Of a stretch of DNA of 62,470 nucleotides, positions 8,098 to 16,213 are shown in pieces. Both the position numbers and the translations under genes were made by a program. The stretch is from positions 1 through 62,470 of the forward strand of contig CAYVZU010000009.1 in assembly GCA_964455935.1 (NCBI GenBank), read 5' to 3'. Positions within the stretch are counted from its first letter, which is position 1. Each line of letters starts with the position of its first letter. The DNA is from CAYVZU01 sp964455935. Its GTDB lineage: Bacteria; Fibrobacterota; CAYVZU01. Under the pieces are notes generated by a model, which saw only the letters and a program-made list of their open reading frames with translations, was not told the DNA's origin and ran no database searches.

Positions 8098-9846
8098 TCA
8101 TTTCTCGAACTCCAGCGTAATCCCTTCGAATTCCCATCGTGCCCGGAGGGTGAGCGTATCGGGAATCACGGTCTGAAGCTCGGAAAAGACAAACGGTTTC
8201 AGGGCGCCCGGATCGTATCGGCCGTTGCGGTTCTGGTCTTTGAATGCAAAAACCTGGTAGCGGCCCGCAGGGAGACCGGCGATTTGAATTGAATCGCTGT
8301 TGAAGACGAATTCCAGTTTCCGTTGCGTGTCCAGCTGACTCCAAACCACCACCGTGGGCGAAGGATCCTCCGATAGGATACGGCCCGTGATGCCCTTGGT
8401 CAGATCCTCCTCACCGAGAATCGAGAAGCGCTGGGTCATGGTATCGCGCAGCATATTGCGTTCAAGATCCGAGATCGCGTAGGGCTGAAGCTGCAACACG
8501 TAGGATCTTCCGGGCTGGACGGAATCCAAGTTGGCAATCGCGCGCATCAAGCCCTTGGCCCGCACCCGAACCGGAAGTTGAATCCGGCTGGAATCAAGAA
8601 CCCGGAACCGCGTTGGATGCACCAGAACAGGCTTGCTGAAGACCAGTTCCAGGCTGTCGCCCGGCATCAGGATTCCCCTGGGCGGTTCCGTGCGCGCGAT
8701 GCGCGGAGGCAATGTATCACGTTGGGCAACCGGGGTAAAGACCGCCGTATCGCGGCTTGGACGCCGGCCCATTGCATCGACAAACCCGATTGACTGAATG
8801 CGATAAAGCGGCCGTTTTTGCGGGGCCGTCTTAAAAACCCATTCCGAATCCAAATCGGCCAGTCCGGAATGCAGAACACCCAGCGTGTCGCGCAAGCTGT
8901 CGCCGGAAATAATCCGGACCAGGTCTGTCCCTTTTCCCCCGGCCGAGCGAACGGGTCTGTTGAATTGAAGCCGCACCAGATCGGCCCCCAAAGACCGGGC
9001 CGACACAAGAGCGAAACCAAGCGTATCCATTCGGGCCAGACTCAGCAGAGGGCCTGCCATTGAATCGTTTCCCGCCGCATAATCGCAGGACGCCAACGCA
9101 ATACGCTCCCGGGCAACATCGGGCAACTTGTTTCCGTTTTCATCCTCAAAGGCCAGAATGCGGTAGCGACCCGGGTTCAAAAAGGAGAATTGAAAACGGC
9201 CGTCTTCCGCGGTGGTTGTGATGTAGTCCGCTCTTTGCGAATCGGGCGCGAACGGGGAATCAGCGCCGCTCATCACATAGGCGCACACCAGCGGAGCCCG
9301 AACGGGACCAATGATGCGGCCCGCAATGATGCCGGCCGCCAACGAGTCACCCGTTGTAAAGGAATAAAGAATCGGAGTCCCGAGCTTAACCCCATGCAAA
9401 TCGCTTGTTGCTGAAGAAATGGTGATGGAATAGGTCGTGTTAAGGGCGAAACTCGAATCAAATGTGATGCTTACTTTGCGGCCCGACCAGCGAAAGTGAG
9501 GACGCCCCACATTCGGCGGATTGACCAGAAGTCCCTTCTCTAGACTTTGCCGGTTAAGCCATTCGCTCCAGGTGAAAGACAGGACCGATCCCGGCGGGAC
9601 TTTAATGGCCCTGTGAGAGGGCATAAACTGCTCAATCCGGGGCGGGATCTGGTCCGCGGGGCCGCCCATAGGGTGTCCCTGCTGAGCGCACCTAAAGAAA
9701 GCCGCGCACAATCCTGCCGCAAAAACAGCGCGTTTTGTCCAACCAAATGCCAGAAGGCCCTCCTGATTAGAAGAGAGCAAAATAACAGAGTCGCTCCAAC
9801 CGAAACAAACGTTGCTTTGTATGGCCTGTTCCCTCGACACCTCCAT
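8098..9846 (-). CDS. Exported Ig-like (Big_5) domain envelope protein
   Basis: The product is a predicted exported protein of up to 582 residues. After a hydrophobic stretch (AVFAAGLCAAFF) comes CAQQG, then GGPADQIPPRIEQFMPSHRA, the usual start of bacterial Ig-like (Big_5, PF13205) proteins of the FCB group: an N-terminal Cys, 'GGP.D..PP', then a beta-sandwich ending in SITFDSSFALNTTYSITISS. Later blocks FQFSFLNPGRYRILAFEDENGNKLPD and YQVFAFKDQNRNGRYDP are carboxypeptidase-regulatory-like beta-sandwiches. It is probably a lipoprotein, but the lipobox (FFRC) is poor. The ATG at 9846 has no clear ribosome site; a CTG at 9753 follows AGGAGG and would give a neater signal peptide, so the start is uncertain. 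Function unknown. Confidence 0.7.
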   Translation of the reverse strand: MEVSREQAIQSNVCFGWSDSVILLSSNQEGLLAFGWTKRAVFAAGLCAAFFRCAQQGHPMGGPADQIPPRIEQFMPSHRAIKVPPGSVLSFTWSEWLNRQSLEKGLLVNPPNVGRPHFRWSGRKVSITFDSSFALNTTYSITISSATSDLHGVKLGTPILYSFTTGDSLAAGIIAGRIIGPVRAPLVCAYVMSGADSPFAPDSQRADYITTTAEDGRFQFSFLNPGRYRILAFEDENGNKLPDVARERIALASCDYAAGNDSMAGPLLSLARMDTLGFALVSARSLGADLVRLQFNRPVRSAGGKGTDLVRIISGDSLRDTLGVLHSGLADLDSEWVFKTAPQKRPLYRIQSIGFVDAMGRRPSRDTAVFTPVAQRDTLPPRIARTEPPRGILMPGDSLELVFSKPVLVHPTRFRVLDSSRIQLPVRVRAKGLMRAIANLDSVQPGRSYVLQLQPYAISDLERNMLRDTMTQRFSILGEEDLTKGITGRILSEDPSPTVVVWSQLDTQRKLEFVFNSDSIQIAGLPAGRYQVFAFKDQNRNGRYDPGALKPFVFSELQTVIPDTLTLRARWEFEGITLEFEK

Positions 9847-10014
9847 TGAAAAGCAGTGGGGACTGATTTTTCAAAATGAGAAGAGGAATCCATGCCATAA
9901 TTTACCTATTTTAAAGGGCGCAACAAAAGTTGTGCATTGCAGCTTGACATGAGCTATTGACGATATTACCTTTTCAATTCGGTCATTGTTAACCCCTTTA
10001 TAGGTGAGGTTGTT

Positions 10015-11478
10015 ATGCCGTCGCACGATTCGAAACACGACGTGAAGCTAGACATTCTAGTAATTGACGACGAACCCGTAATTGTCGAGAGCCTAACCGA
10101 GTGCCTCAAGGGGCACAACGTGAAGTCCGCAGGCACGGCTTCGTCAGGCCTCAAGCTTTTTCACGAATCCCGTTTTGACCTGGTCCTTCTCGATCTCAAG
10201 TTGCCGGATCGCGACGGAATGCACATTTTGCGCGAAATGCGCGAGAGCGAGCCTTCCTGCGAGGTCGTGATCATCACAGCGGACAACTCCGTGGAAAAGG
10301 CGGTCGAGGCCATTAAGAACGGTGCTTACGATTATCTTGCGAAGCCTTTCACCGCCGATGCGGTCAAGGGGATTGTTGAAAAGGCCCGCGCCAGCATCAA
10401 GCGCCGCAAAGAAGTGGATCTCCTGCGCTCCGAACTCAAATGCATGGCCAGCGACAACCAGATTATCGGCGAGAGCGAACCCATGACCGAAGTCTTTCAG
10501 GCGATAAAGCAGGCTTCGGGCAACCACAAACCCGCGCTGGTGATTGGTGAAATCGGGACCGGAAAAGAACTGGTAGCCAGGGCCATCCACCGCGAGAGCA
10601 ATCGTCGCGACAAACCCTTTGTGATCATTGCGTGCAGCGACAACACCGATCAGCAGACCGAGCGGGAGCTATTTGGATGGGCCAAAAATGCCTTTGACGG
10701 CGCAGCCACTGCGCAGCCCGGCAAGCTCGAGATGGCCGACGGCGGAACCATCTTTTTCGACGAAATCAACAAGATCGGGGAAAGCCTACAGAACAGGATT
10801 CTGAAGGTCTTCACCGAGGGCACCTTCGTACGCAAGGGAGAATCCAAGCAGCGCAAAACCGATGTCCGGGTGATCGCCTCCAGTTCCGACAATCTCTATC
10901 TGGAAGTCCACGCGGGCCTCTTTAGCGAGGATCTCTACGACTATCTGGGGGCGCAACTGGTTGAAGTTCCCAACCTCAAGGCGCGCGGAAAAGACATCAT
11001 CACGTTGACCAAGCACTTCCTGAAAATGGAATGCAAGCGCCGCAACAAATCCGTGCGTGGCGTCAACGGCAAAATTCTCAACGCCTTTATCAAATACTCC
11101 TGGCCGGGAAACGTGCGCGAATTGAAGAGCATTTGCGAGCGTCTGGTCACCCTGGCCATGCCGGGCGAGCTGCTGGACGTCGATAAGCTTCCGCCGGAAA
11201 TCTACACTGGCGTGCACCGCGGCCGGAAAATCCCGGGCCTGCAGGGCAAGTTCCAGTACGACGAGCGGCTTTACGACGTCCTGGACAAGCTTGAAACCGA
11301 ATACATCGCGCGCATTCTGCAGAAATACAATTACAATCAGTCGCATGCGGCGCGCGTGCTGGGCATTCATCGCAACACCCTGCTGCTGAAATTGCGCAAG
11401 CTGCAGATTCCTATGGAAAAAAGGCGCCGGCGCATGACGCCCGCCGGACCCGCCGGACGCATTATCCAGGGCCGGTAA
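10015..11478 (+). CDS. NtrC-type response regulator lacking sigma-54 activation residues
   Basis: The 487-residue protein has a receiver domain (residues 13-130; acidic D18/D19, phospho-acceptor D60, T88, K110), an AAA+ domain (about 145-385) and a C-terminal Fis-type helix-turn-helix (ILQKYNYNQSHAARVLGIHR). Walker A (GEIGTGKE, 178-185) and Walker B (FFDEI, D249/E250) are intact. The GAFTGA loop that contacts sigma-54 is NAFDGA (225-230). The two arginine-finger positions of the usual FREDLYYRL read FSEDLYDYL, giving S304 and Y310. ATP binding may remain, but classical sigma-54 remodelling looks lost, so it may act by DNA binding alone. AGGTGAGG lies upstream. No histidine kinase gene is adjacent, and the regulon is unknown. 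Confidence 0.88.
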   Translation: MPSHDSKHDVKLDILVIDDEPVIVESLTECLKGHNVKSAGTASSGLKLFHESRFDLVLLDLKLPDRDGMHILREMRESEPSCEVVIITADNSVEKAVEAIKNGAYDYLAKPFTADAVKGIVEKARASIKRRKEVDLLRSELKCMASDNQIIGESEPMTEVFQAIKQASGNHKPALVIGEIGTGKELVARAIHRESNRRDKPFVIIACSDNTDQQTERELFGWAKNAFDGAATAQPGKLEMADGGTIFFDEINKIGESLQNRILKVFTEGTFVRKGESKQRKTDVRVIASSSDNLYLEVHAGLFSEDLYDYLGAQLVEVPNLKARGKDIITLTKHFLKMECKRRNKSVRGVNGKILNAFIKYSWPGNVRELKSICERLVTLAMPGELLDVDKLPPEIYTGVHRGRKIPGLQGKFQYDERLYDVLDKLETEYIARILQKYNYNQSHAARVLGIHRNTLLLKLRKLQIPMEKRRRRMTPAGPAGRIIQGR

Positions 11479-11502
11479 GGTCCTGGCCTCGGATCGCTGA
11501 CA

Positions 11503-11534
11503 AAGGCCCCGCACCTGCGGGGCCTTTTTGTTTT
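11503..11534 (+). terminator. Rho-independent terminator of the NtrC-type gene
   Basis: AAGGCCCCGC and GCGGGGCCTT pair perfectly over an ACCT loop and are followed by TTTTGTTTT. It lies 25 bases after the stop at 11478. Confidence 0.9.
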
Positions 11535-11622
11535 CCTTGACAGCCCGGATTTTTCGAGTGTTGTTTAATCCCAGACGCCAATGCGCGCGGCCAGGCCCAT
11601 CCCCATTCCAAAGGACAACAAC

Positions 11623-12939
11623 ATGGACTTCACAGTCGAGACCCTAGGGCCGCGGACGGTCCCCTCGCCCGTAAAGCTTTCCAAGATCCACGGCGACTTC
11701 ATCACAAACTATGTCGATGACCGCGCGCGCACTCTTCGCGATCCCGCGGTGCTCGCCGGAAGCCAGCCGCAACCGGTGGACTTTGCCGGGGGGTGCTTTG
11801 AAATCGCGGGTCCCCGCGAGATGATCTATTTCGATCCGGCCAAGGTTCGCTGCGCCATCGTGACCGCCGGGGGCCTCTGCCCGGGGATTAACGATGTAAT
11901 CCGGTCTCTGGTCATGGAGCTGTGGTACTGGTACGGAGTGCGCGAGATCCTTGGCGTTCGGTATGGATACAGGGGATTCCTGGCCGAGTCCGGTTTCCCC
12001 ATGATTCCTTTGACGCCCGAGAAGGTTGACAACATTCACAACCTGGGCGGAACGATCCTGGCTTCCTCGCGCGGCATGGTTGATTCGGAACGCATTGTCG
12101 ATACGCTGGTGGAAAAGAAAATCGATGTTCTCTTTACCATTGGCGGGGATGGGACGCAAAAAGGGGCGCAAGCCGCCGCGGAAGTCATCAAGCGGCGGGG
12201 CCTGAAAATCGCGGTGGTGGGAATTCCCAAGACGATTGACAACGACGTTCTTTTCGTCGAAAGATCCTTTGGTTTCGAGACGGCCTTTTCCATTGCCGTC
12301 GAAGCGGTCCGCGGCGCTCACGTCGAGGCCCGAGGCGCCTTCAATGGCATCGGGCTGGTAAAGTTGATGGGCCGCGACTCCGGTTTCATAGCCGCCAGCG
12401 CGGCGATTGCCAATCACGATGTGAACTTCGTGCTGGTGCCCGAGGTGCCGTTCGACCTCGAAGGCCCAAACGGTTTTCTTCATCATTTGGCCCAACGGCT
12501 GAACAATCGCCATCACGCCGTGATTCTGGCGGCCGAAGGCGCAGGCCAGGATCTGCTGGCCTCGGAGCAGCGCGAGAAGGATGCGTCGGGAAACATCAAG
12601 CACGCCGATATCGGCCTGTTTCTCTCCAGCCGGATCAAGCGATATTTGGCCGAAAGAAAAATCGAGGTTTCACTCAAATACATCGACCCCAGCTACATTG
12701 TGCGTAGCGCGCCGGCCATTCCCAGCGACTCGGTCTATTGCGCCCAATTGGGGCAGAACGCGGCCCATGCCGCCATGGCCGGCAAAACAGCCGTTGTGGT
12801 TGGTCTGTGGAACAGCACCTTCACGCATGTTCCCATCCGGGAGATTATCAAGGGTCGAAAGAAGATCGATCCGGAAAGCGGATTCTGGTTGCACACGGTC
12901 CAGTCGACGGGTCAGCCATTTTCGATGGTCAATCGCTGA
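11623..12939 (+). CDS. pfkA: 6-phosphofructokinase, long (PPi-like clade), probably ATP-dependent
   Basis: This is a glycolytic phosphofructokinase that phosphorylates fructose 6-phosphate. The 438 residues exceed the ~320 of the Escherichia coli type, because an N-terminal extension of about 75 residues precedes CAIVTAGGLCPGIND. Active-site motifs are present: GGDGTQKG (174-181), PKTIDND (202-208, catalytic Asp) and the substrate-binding MGRDSGF. Gly177 after GGD points to ATP as donor, whereas PPi enzymes carry Asp there; Lys203 is shared with PPi enzymes and trypanosome-type ATP enzymes. The ATG at 11623 has AAAGGA about seven bases upstream and is preferred over the ATG at 11581. It is transcribed after a strong terminator, so it probably has its own promoter between 11535 and 11600. 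Confidence 0.9.
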   Translation: MDFTVETLGPRTVPSPVKLSKIHGDFITNYVDDRARTLRDPAVLAGSQPQPVDFAGGCFEIAGPREMIYFDPAKVRCAIVTAGGLCPGINDVIRSLVMELWYWYGVREILGVRYGYRGFLAESGFPMIPLTPEKVDNIHNLGGTILASSRGMVDSERIVDTLVEKKIDVLFTIGGDGTQKGAQAAAEVIKRRGLKIAVVGIPKTIDNDVLFVERSFGFETAFSIAVEAVRGAHVEARGAFNGIGLVKLMGRDSGFIAASAAIANHDVNFVLVPEVPFDLEGPNGFLHHLAQRLNNRHHAVILAAEGAGQDLLASEQREKDASGNIKHADIGLFLSSRIKRYLAERKIEVSLKYIDPSYIVRSAPAIPSDSVYCAQLGQNAAHAAMAGKTAVVVGLWNSTFTHVPIREIIKGRKKIDPESGFWLHTVQSTGQPFSMVNR

Positions 12940-13171
12940 GCGTCTTCTCCGTTGCGCGGTCCGTTTTGGCCTTGCGTGACCGCTGAATCACTTGTGTGAT
13001 CCGTCCTGCAACATAGATCAGAAATCCGCCAATCGCCATGTAGAATCCCTTTGGCCTGCCCAGCGGCCCGCTTGCCGTCCGATCGGCCAGAAGCCAGAAC
13101 GTGCCGGTACAAGCTGTGGTGACCCCAACGAACATCCAGAAGATCCCCTTGGAAAGAAAAGGAAATTTCAT
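12929..13171 (-). CDS. Small two-span membrane protein
   Basis: This 80-residue protein of unknown function has two predicted membrane segments: FWMFVGVTTACTGTFWLLA (about 11-29) and GFYMAIGGFLIYVAGRITQV (about 42-61). A basic, charged tail follows (QRSRKAKTDRATEK). The ATG at 13171 has AGGATGG at a suitable distance upstream; an in-frame start at 13204 is possible. Its 3' end overlaps that of the phosphofructokinase gene by 11 bases, tail to tail. The hydrophobic pattern and ribosome site make it a credible gene, but no family was recognised. Confidence 0.6.
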   Translation of the reverse strand: MKFPFLSKGIFWMFVGVTTACTGTFWLLADRTASGPLGRPKGFYMAIGGFLIYVAGRITQVIQRSRKAKTDRATEKTLSD

Positions 13172-13388
13172 ATGAAATTGCCATCCTATTAAGCACGCAA
13201 GCATGAGAACTGAAAATCTCTTAAGGTCTGCGGGAGGGTCAAGAAATATTTGGCAGTTAAAGTAGGATAATTCTATATTGACGATTAAGCGGCTTATTGA
13301 ACGGTTTTACGCATAGGATAACTTGTTAAAACAGAATGGGTTAAGCTGAAATTGGCAAAAGTACATTATCGGGTATGTGGATCCATCT

Positions 13389-13415
13389 GGAACACCACTA
13401 ATTGTGGTTAGTTCC
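13389..13415. promoter_or_regulatory. Imperfect palindrome upstream of the MerR-like gene
   Basis: GGAAC and GTTCC bracket an ACCACTAATTGTGGT core (a 5-bp inner stem), 52 bases before the MerR-like start. Its position suits an operator for autoregulation, but no promoter boxes could be confidently placed around it. Confidence 0.3.
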
Positions 13416-13466
13416 TTTTATCTGTTTGGATCCAGTTTCCCCGAATTGGAGAGGAGGTGAACTGGG

Positions 13467-13709
13467 ATGCCTGAATATTTTACATCAGGTCAGGTTGCCA
13501 AAAGACTGCGGGTGTCTGTATCCACCCTCAAACGCTGGAGCGCATTGCGAGACAGCGCCAATGGTGAGACGCGCAACGCAAGCGGCTGGATGTTGTTCTC
13601 GGAAACCGACATTACGGACCTAAGACGATTTAAACGCGATCGACGCCGCATCGGACGGAACTTCAGCAAGGAAACGCTGGAGCCCGCCAACGGGTCGGAG
13701 GGAAAATGA
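13467..13709 (+). CDS. Small MerR-type helix-turn-helix protein
   Basis: The protein has 80 residues. The N-terminus YFTSGQVAKRLRVSVSTLKR is a MerR/excisionase-type winged helix that recognises DNA; SGWMLFSETDITDLRRF follows as the wing and second helix. There is no effector-binding or dimerisation domain, so it resembles the minimal BldC/excisionase group. It has a very strong ribosome site (AGGAGGTGA, about nine bases before the ATG). Its stop codon overlaps the ATG of the next gene (ATGA at 13706-13709), so it is translationally coupled to the first barrel gene and is probably the first gene of the long envelope operon. A role as local regulator is inference. Confidence 0.8.
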   Translation: MPEYFTSGQVAKRLRVSVSTLKRWSALRDSANGETRNASGWMLFSETDITDLRRFKRDRRRIGRNFSKETLEPANGSEGK

Positions 13710-14791
13710 ATCTGCCGCGGTCGAGTCTGGCGCTGGCGACAGTTCTGGTTTTGTGCGCCACAGCCCAGCTCAATGCCGATCTGAAGCGTTCCCGGACGGA
13801 GGACCTGATGGAGGTCCGCGCCTCCAATACCGAAGGCTTCTCCAACATCTGGGCGGGAGCGGATGTGCACTGCGAGTATCGCGACAATTCGCTGTCGATC
13901 GAGCCCAAGGTGTGCGGGCGCATCGGGCTGGCTTCACTGCTTCACCTCAGCGGTAGTACGGGCGTTCCCAAGGGGCGCACTCTGGGCACAACCGAGGTCC
14001 ATGCGCAGATCACACTTCCCGGAAACGACCGGCTTCGATTCATTGGCATGGCCGCAAGCGGCGACATGCTTCTGACAACCCGGGCCGATCCCGAATCCGA
14101 CAGACCCCCTTTCGTTCCCTATCTGGGATTCACGGCCCTGATCGATTTGGACCTGATCGCCAAATTCCCCTGGCTGCCGTTGAAACTATACGTGAATGCC
14201 ACAAATCTGGCCGGGGAAAACATCATGCTCTATTTCACGCCGGTCAGTCTGCTGGGGGGAATCGAGTATAAAGGAAGCCGTCACAGCTACTTTGCCAGCG
14301 GACAAGCCATGGTGTTAAAGCAGAACAATGATATTGAGCTGACCCAGATTAAGTCCTCCGGCGAATTCGATCAATTTCTTTTCTATGTATATCCGGGACT
14401 ACGCTATCGAATCAGCGACCGCATCAGCCTGGTGGGCCGCGGCCGGCTGCTGCTCCTCTCCATTGGCGATAGTCCCTATTTGCCGCAGCGAATGCTTGGC
14501 GTTTCAATCGGCGCGGAGATTCCTTTGCTGTTCAAGGACACCGATGCCGAAGCGCTGCGAAGTTTGATTTTCGTCGAACGTAGGCGCAAGTCGAACCAGT
14601 CCGTCGCCAAAGCAAAGGCGGCGGCCGCCCAGGGCCAGGGTCGAATGGCCGCGATTATGCCCGCCGACTCGCTGGCGACCGGCGAGGCCCAGAGACGAAG
14701 CAATGATTATTTCAAACAGCGCGAGGAACTCCGCAACAGTCGCAAGAAGGTTCTGGAAGACATGGAGAAAATTGAGGAGATGCTGGAATAA
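13706..14791 (+). CDS. Outer-membrane beta-barrel-like protein with charged C-terminal helix (first of pair)
   Basis: The product has 361 residues with a signal peptide ending near residue 24 (LNA|D). The mature part is rich in alternating aromatic/polar strands (LRFIGMAASGDMLLTTR, LLGGIEYKGSRHSYFASGQA, FYVYPGLRYRISDRISLVGR), as in an outer-membrane barrel of about 12-14 strands. From about residue 285 the strand pattern gives way to a lysine/alanine-rich segment and a charged coiled-coil (QREELRNSRKKVLEDMEKIE). The next gene has the same plan: barrel, IEYKG motif, charged tail. No family was recognised. By analogy with paired GltA/GltB barrels of myxobacteria it may be the outer-membrane part of the envelope machine; that is inference. 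Confidence 0.65.
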   Translation: MNLPRSSLALATVLVLCATAQLNADLKRSRTEDLMEVRASNTEGFSNIWAGADVHCEYRDNSLSIEPKVCGRIGLASLLHLSGSTGVPKGRTLGTTEVHAQITLPGNDRLRFIGMAASGDMLLTTRADPESDRPPFVPYLGFTALIDLDLIAKFPWLPLKLYVNATNLAGENIMLYFTPVSLLGGIEYKGSRHSYFASGQAMVLKQNNDIELTQIKSSGEFDQFLFYVYPGLRYRISDRISLVGRGRLLLLSIGDSPYLPQRMLGVSIGAEIPLLFKDTDAEALRSLIFVERRRKSNQSVAKAKAAAAQGQGRMAAIMPADSLATGEAQRRSNDYFKQREELRNSRKKVLEDMEKIEEMLE

Positions 14792-14952
14792 TGTTCTGCC
14801 GCCGAATTCAACATTCGAACTCCGGGCACCGGAAAGGCGCCAAAGGACCGCTTGCGGATGCGCGCAGGCGCCAGCGAAACCGGTCCGCGGGAGCCGCCGA
14901 CCCGCTTGATCGCGGACTTCGAATCTCGAATTTGTCCGGAGTTATTCGGCAC

Positions 14953-16125
14953 ATGCCGCCATGGATCCCGGTGCTTCCGCTTTTGCTGGCCGGCTTGTGC
15001 TTTGGCGCCATCACAAAACGCGAACGGGGCGACAACCTGTATCAGACAATCTCGGCCAACACAATGGGAAAAGGGAATCTATGGCTCAGCGCGCAATTAA
15101 TGGGCTTTATCTGGGACAATTCGTTGACCGCCAAACAGGGCGGGGGGCAATTGAAGATCTTTCCGTCGCTCGAGGGTCGCTACGGCATTTTTCAATTTCT
15201 GCAGGCCCGGTTCTATTCGCGCCTGCTTAGCTATGGATTCCAGCCCGGCTATGTGGGCGCCGAACTCAAGACGACCATACCCAACAATATGGCCATCCGG
15301 TTTCTGGGGTTGGGATTGGCCGTGCAATACGAACGCGGGTTGCTGACGGAATTCTCGAGCATCGGGGGCACCCGGTTTGGGGCCACGGGGTTCTCGCCCG
15401 AGGGACTGATCTACGAGTCCGGCTCCACAAATTTCATTCTGGCCGCGGATTTCGATTTTCTGGCCCTCTCGTCCTATACGCCGCTGACGCTTTATGCCAA
15501 TGCGGGGTATGCCCTGCCCAACGATGGCGCGTATTCCCAGTTGGGACAATTTCTGATGCGCACCGGAATCGAGTACAAAGGCATCGGCGCGGATTTTTTT
15601 ACGGAGTTCTGGATGAATGCGCTTAACAACTTTCGCGAGCCCTTTTTGGTGGAGAACCTCCCGCATCCGCGCCGCTACTTTGTGCATTTTTCGGAAAATG
15701 CGTGGTTCATCACGGCGGGAGCGCGGATGCGCTACGAGAGCGGCCTGACGACCTTCGCCAACATTTCGCTGCGGCCCAAAGCGCTTGTGTCCGACCCGGG
15801 CGCCCCCATCGAAGCGGACAGGCTTGGCGAAGCCGCCGTTCAGAGCATGGAAAACAGCACCGAAGTCAATGCCGGATTTTCGCCGTTCTATGCGGACTGG
15901 ATGCTGCAAGGAGGAATCGCATACCCGATCCGTTACGCGCAGCCGTCCTCGGAAATCTACCGGGGATTTCTGCTTAAGAAGAATGAAAAACGCAAGAAGG
16001 TGATTGATATCGATGAGAAAGTGAAGGCCTCCGGCACGAATGCGGAGGAAGAGGAATCGAAGAAGCGCCTGGAGCAGATCGAGGAACGAAAAAAGAAGGT
16101 TATGGATGGGATCATCCTGGACTAA
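14953..16125 (+). CDS. Outer-membrane beta-barrel-like protein with charged C-terminal helix (second of pair)
   Basis: The product has 390 residues from the ATG at 14953, where MPPWIPVLPLLLAGLCFGAI is a clean signal peptide. The frame is open back to 14791, but that stretch is arginine-rich and looks like intergenic sequence. It is strand-rich (GNLWLSAQLMGFIWDNSLT, MAIRFLGLGLAVQYERGLL, LTLYANAGYALPNDGAYSQL) and contains RTGIEYKGIGADF, echoing GGIEYKGSRHSYF in its neighbour, so the two are likely paralogues. The last ~45 residues form a highly charged helix (EEEESKKRLEQIEERKKKVM) that would project into the periplasm and could contact the TPR proteins encoded next. No named family was recognised. 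Confidence 0.65.
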   Translation: MPPWIPVLPLLLAGLCFGAITKRERGDNLYQTISANTMGKGNLWLSAQLMGFIWDNSLTAKQGGGQLKIFPSLEGRYGIFQFLQARFYSRLLSYGFQPGYVGAELKTTIPNNMAIRFLGLGLAVQYERGLLTEFSSIGGTRFGATGFSPEGLIYESGSTNFILAADFDFLALSSYTPLTLYANAGYALPNDGAYSQLGQFLMRTGIEYKGIGADFFTEFWMNALNNFREPFLVENLPHPRRYFVHFSENAWFITAGARMRYESGLTTFANISLRPKALVSDPGAPIEADRLGEAAVQSMENSTEVNAGFSPFYADWMLQGGIAYPIRYAQPSSEIYRGFLLKKNEKRKKVIDIDEKVKASGTNAEEEESKKRLEQIEERKKKVMDGIILD

Positions 16126-16213
16126 CCTGCTGGAGCGCAGCGCAAGAGGCCTGCTCGGCATTGGCCGGCCGCAACCGATCCGCCCTGGCGGATTGCATTC
16201 CGGGTGGCGGCCC

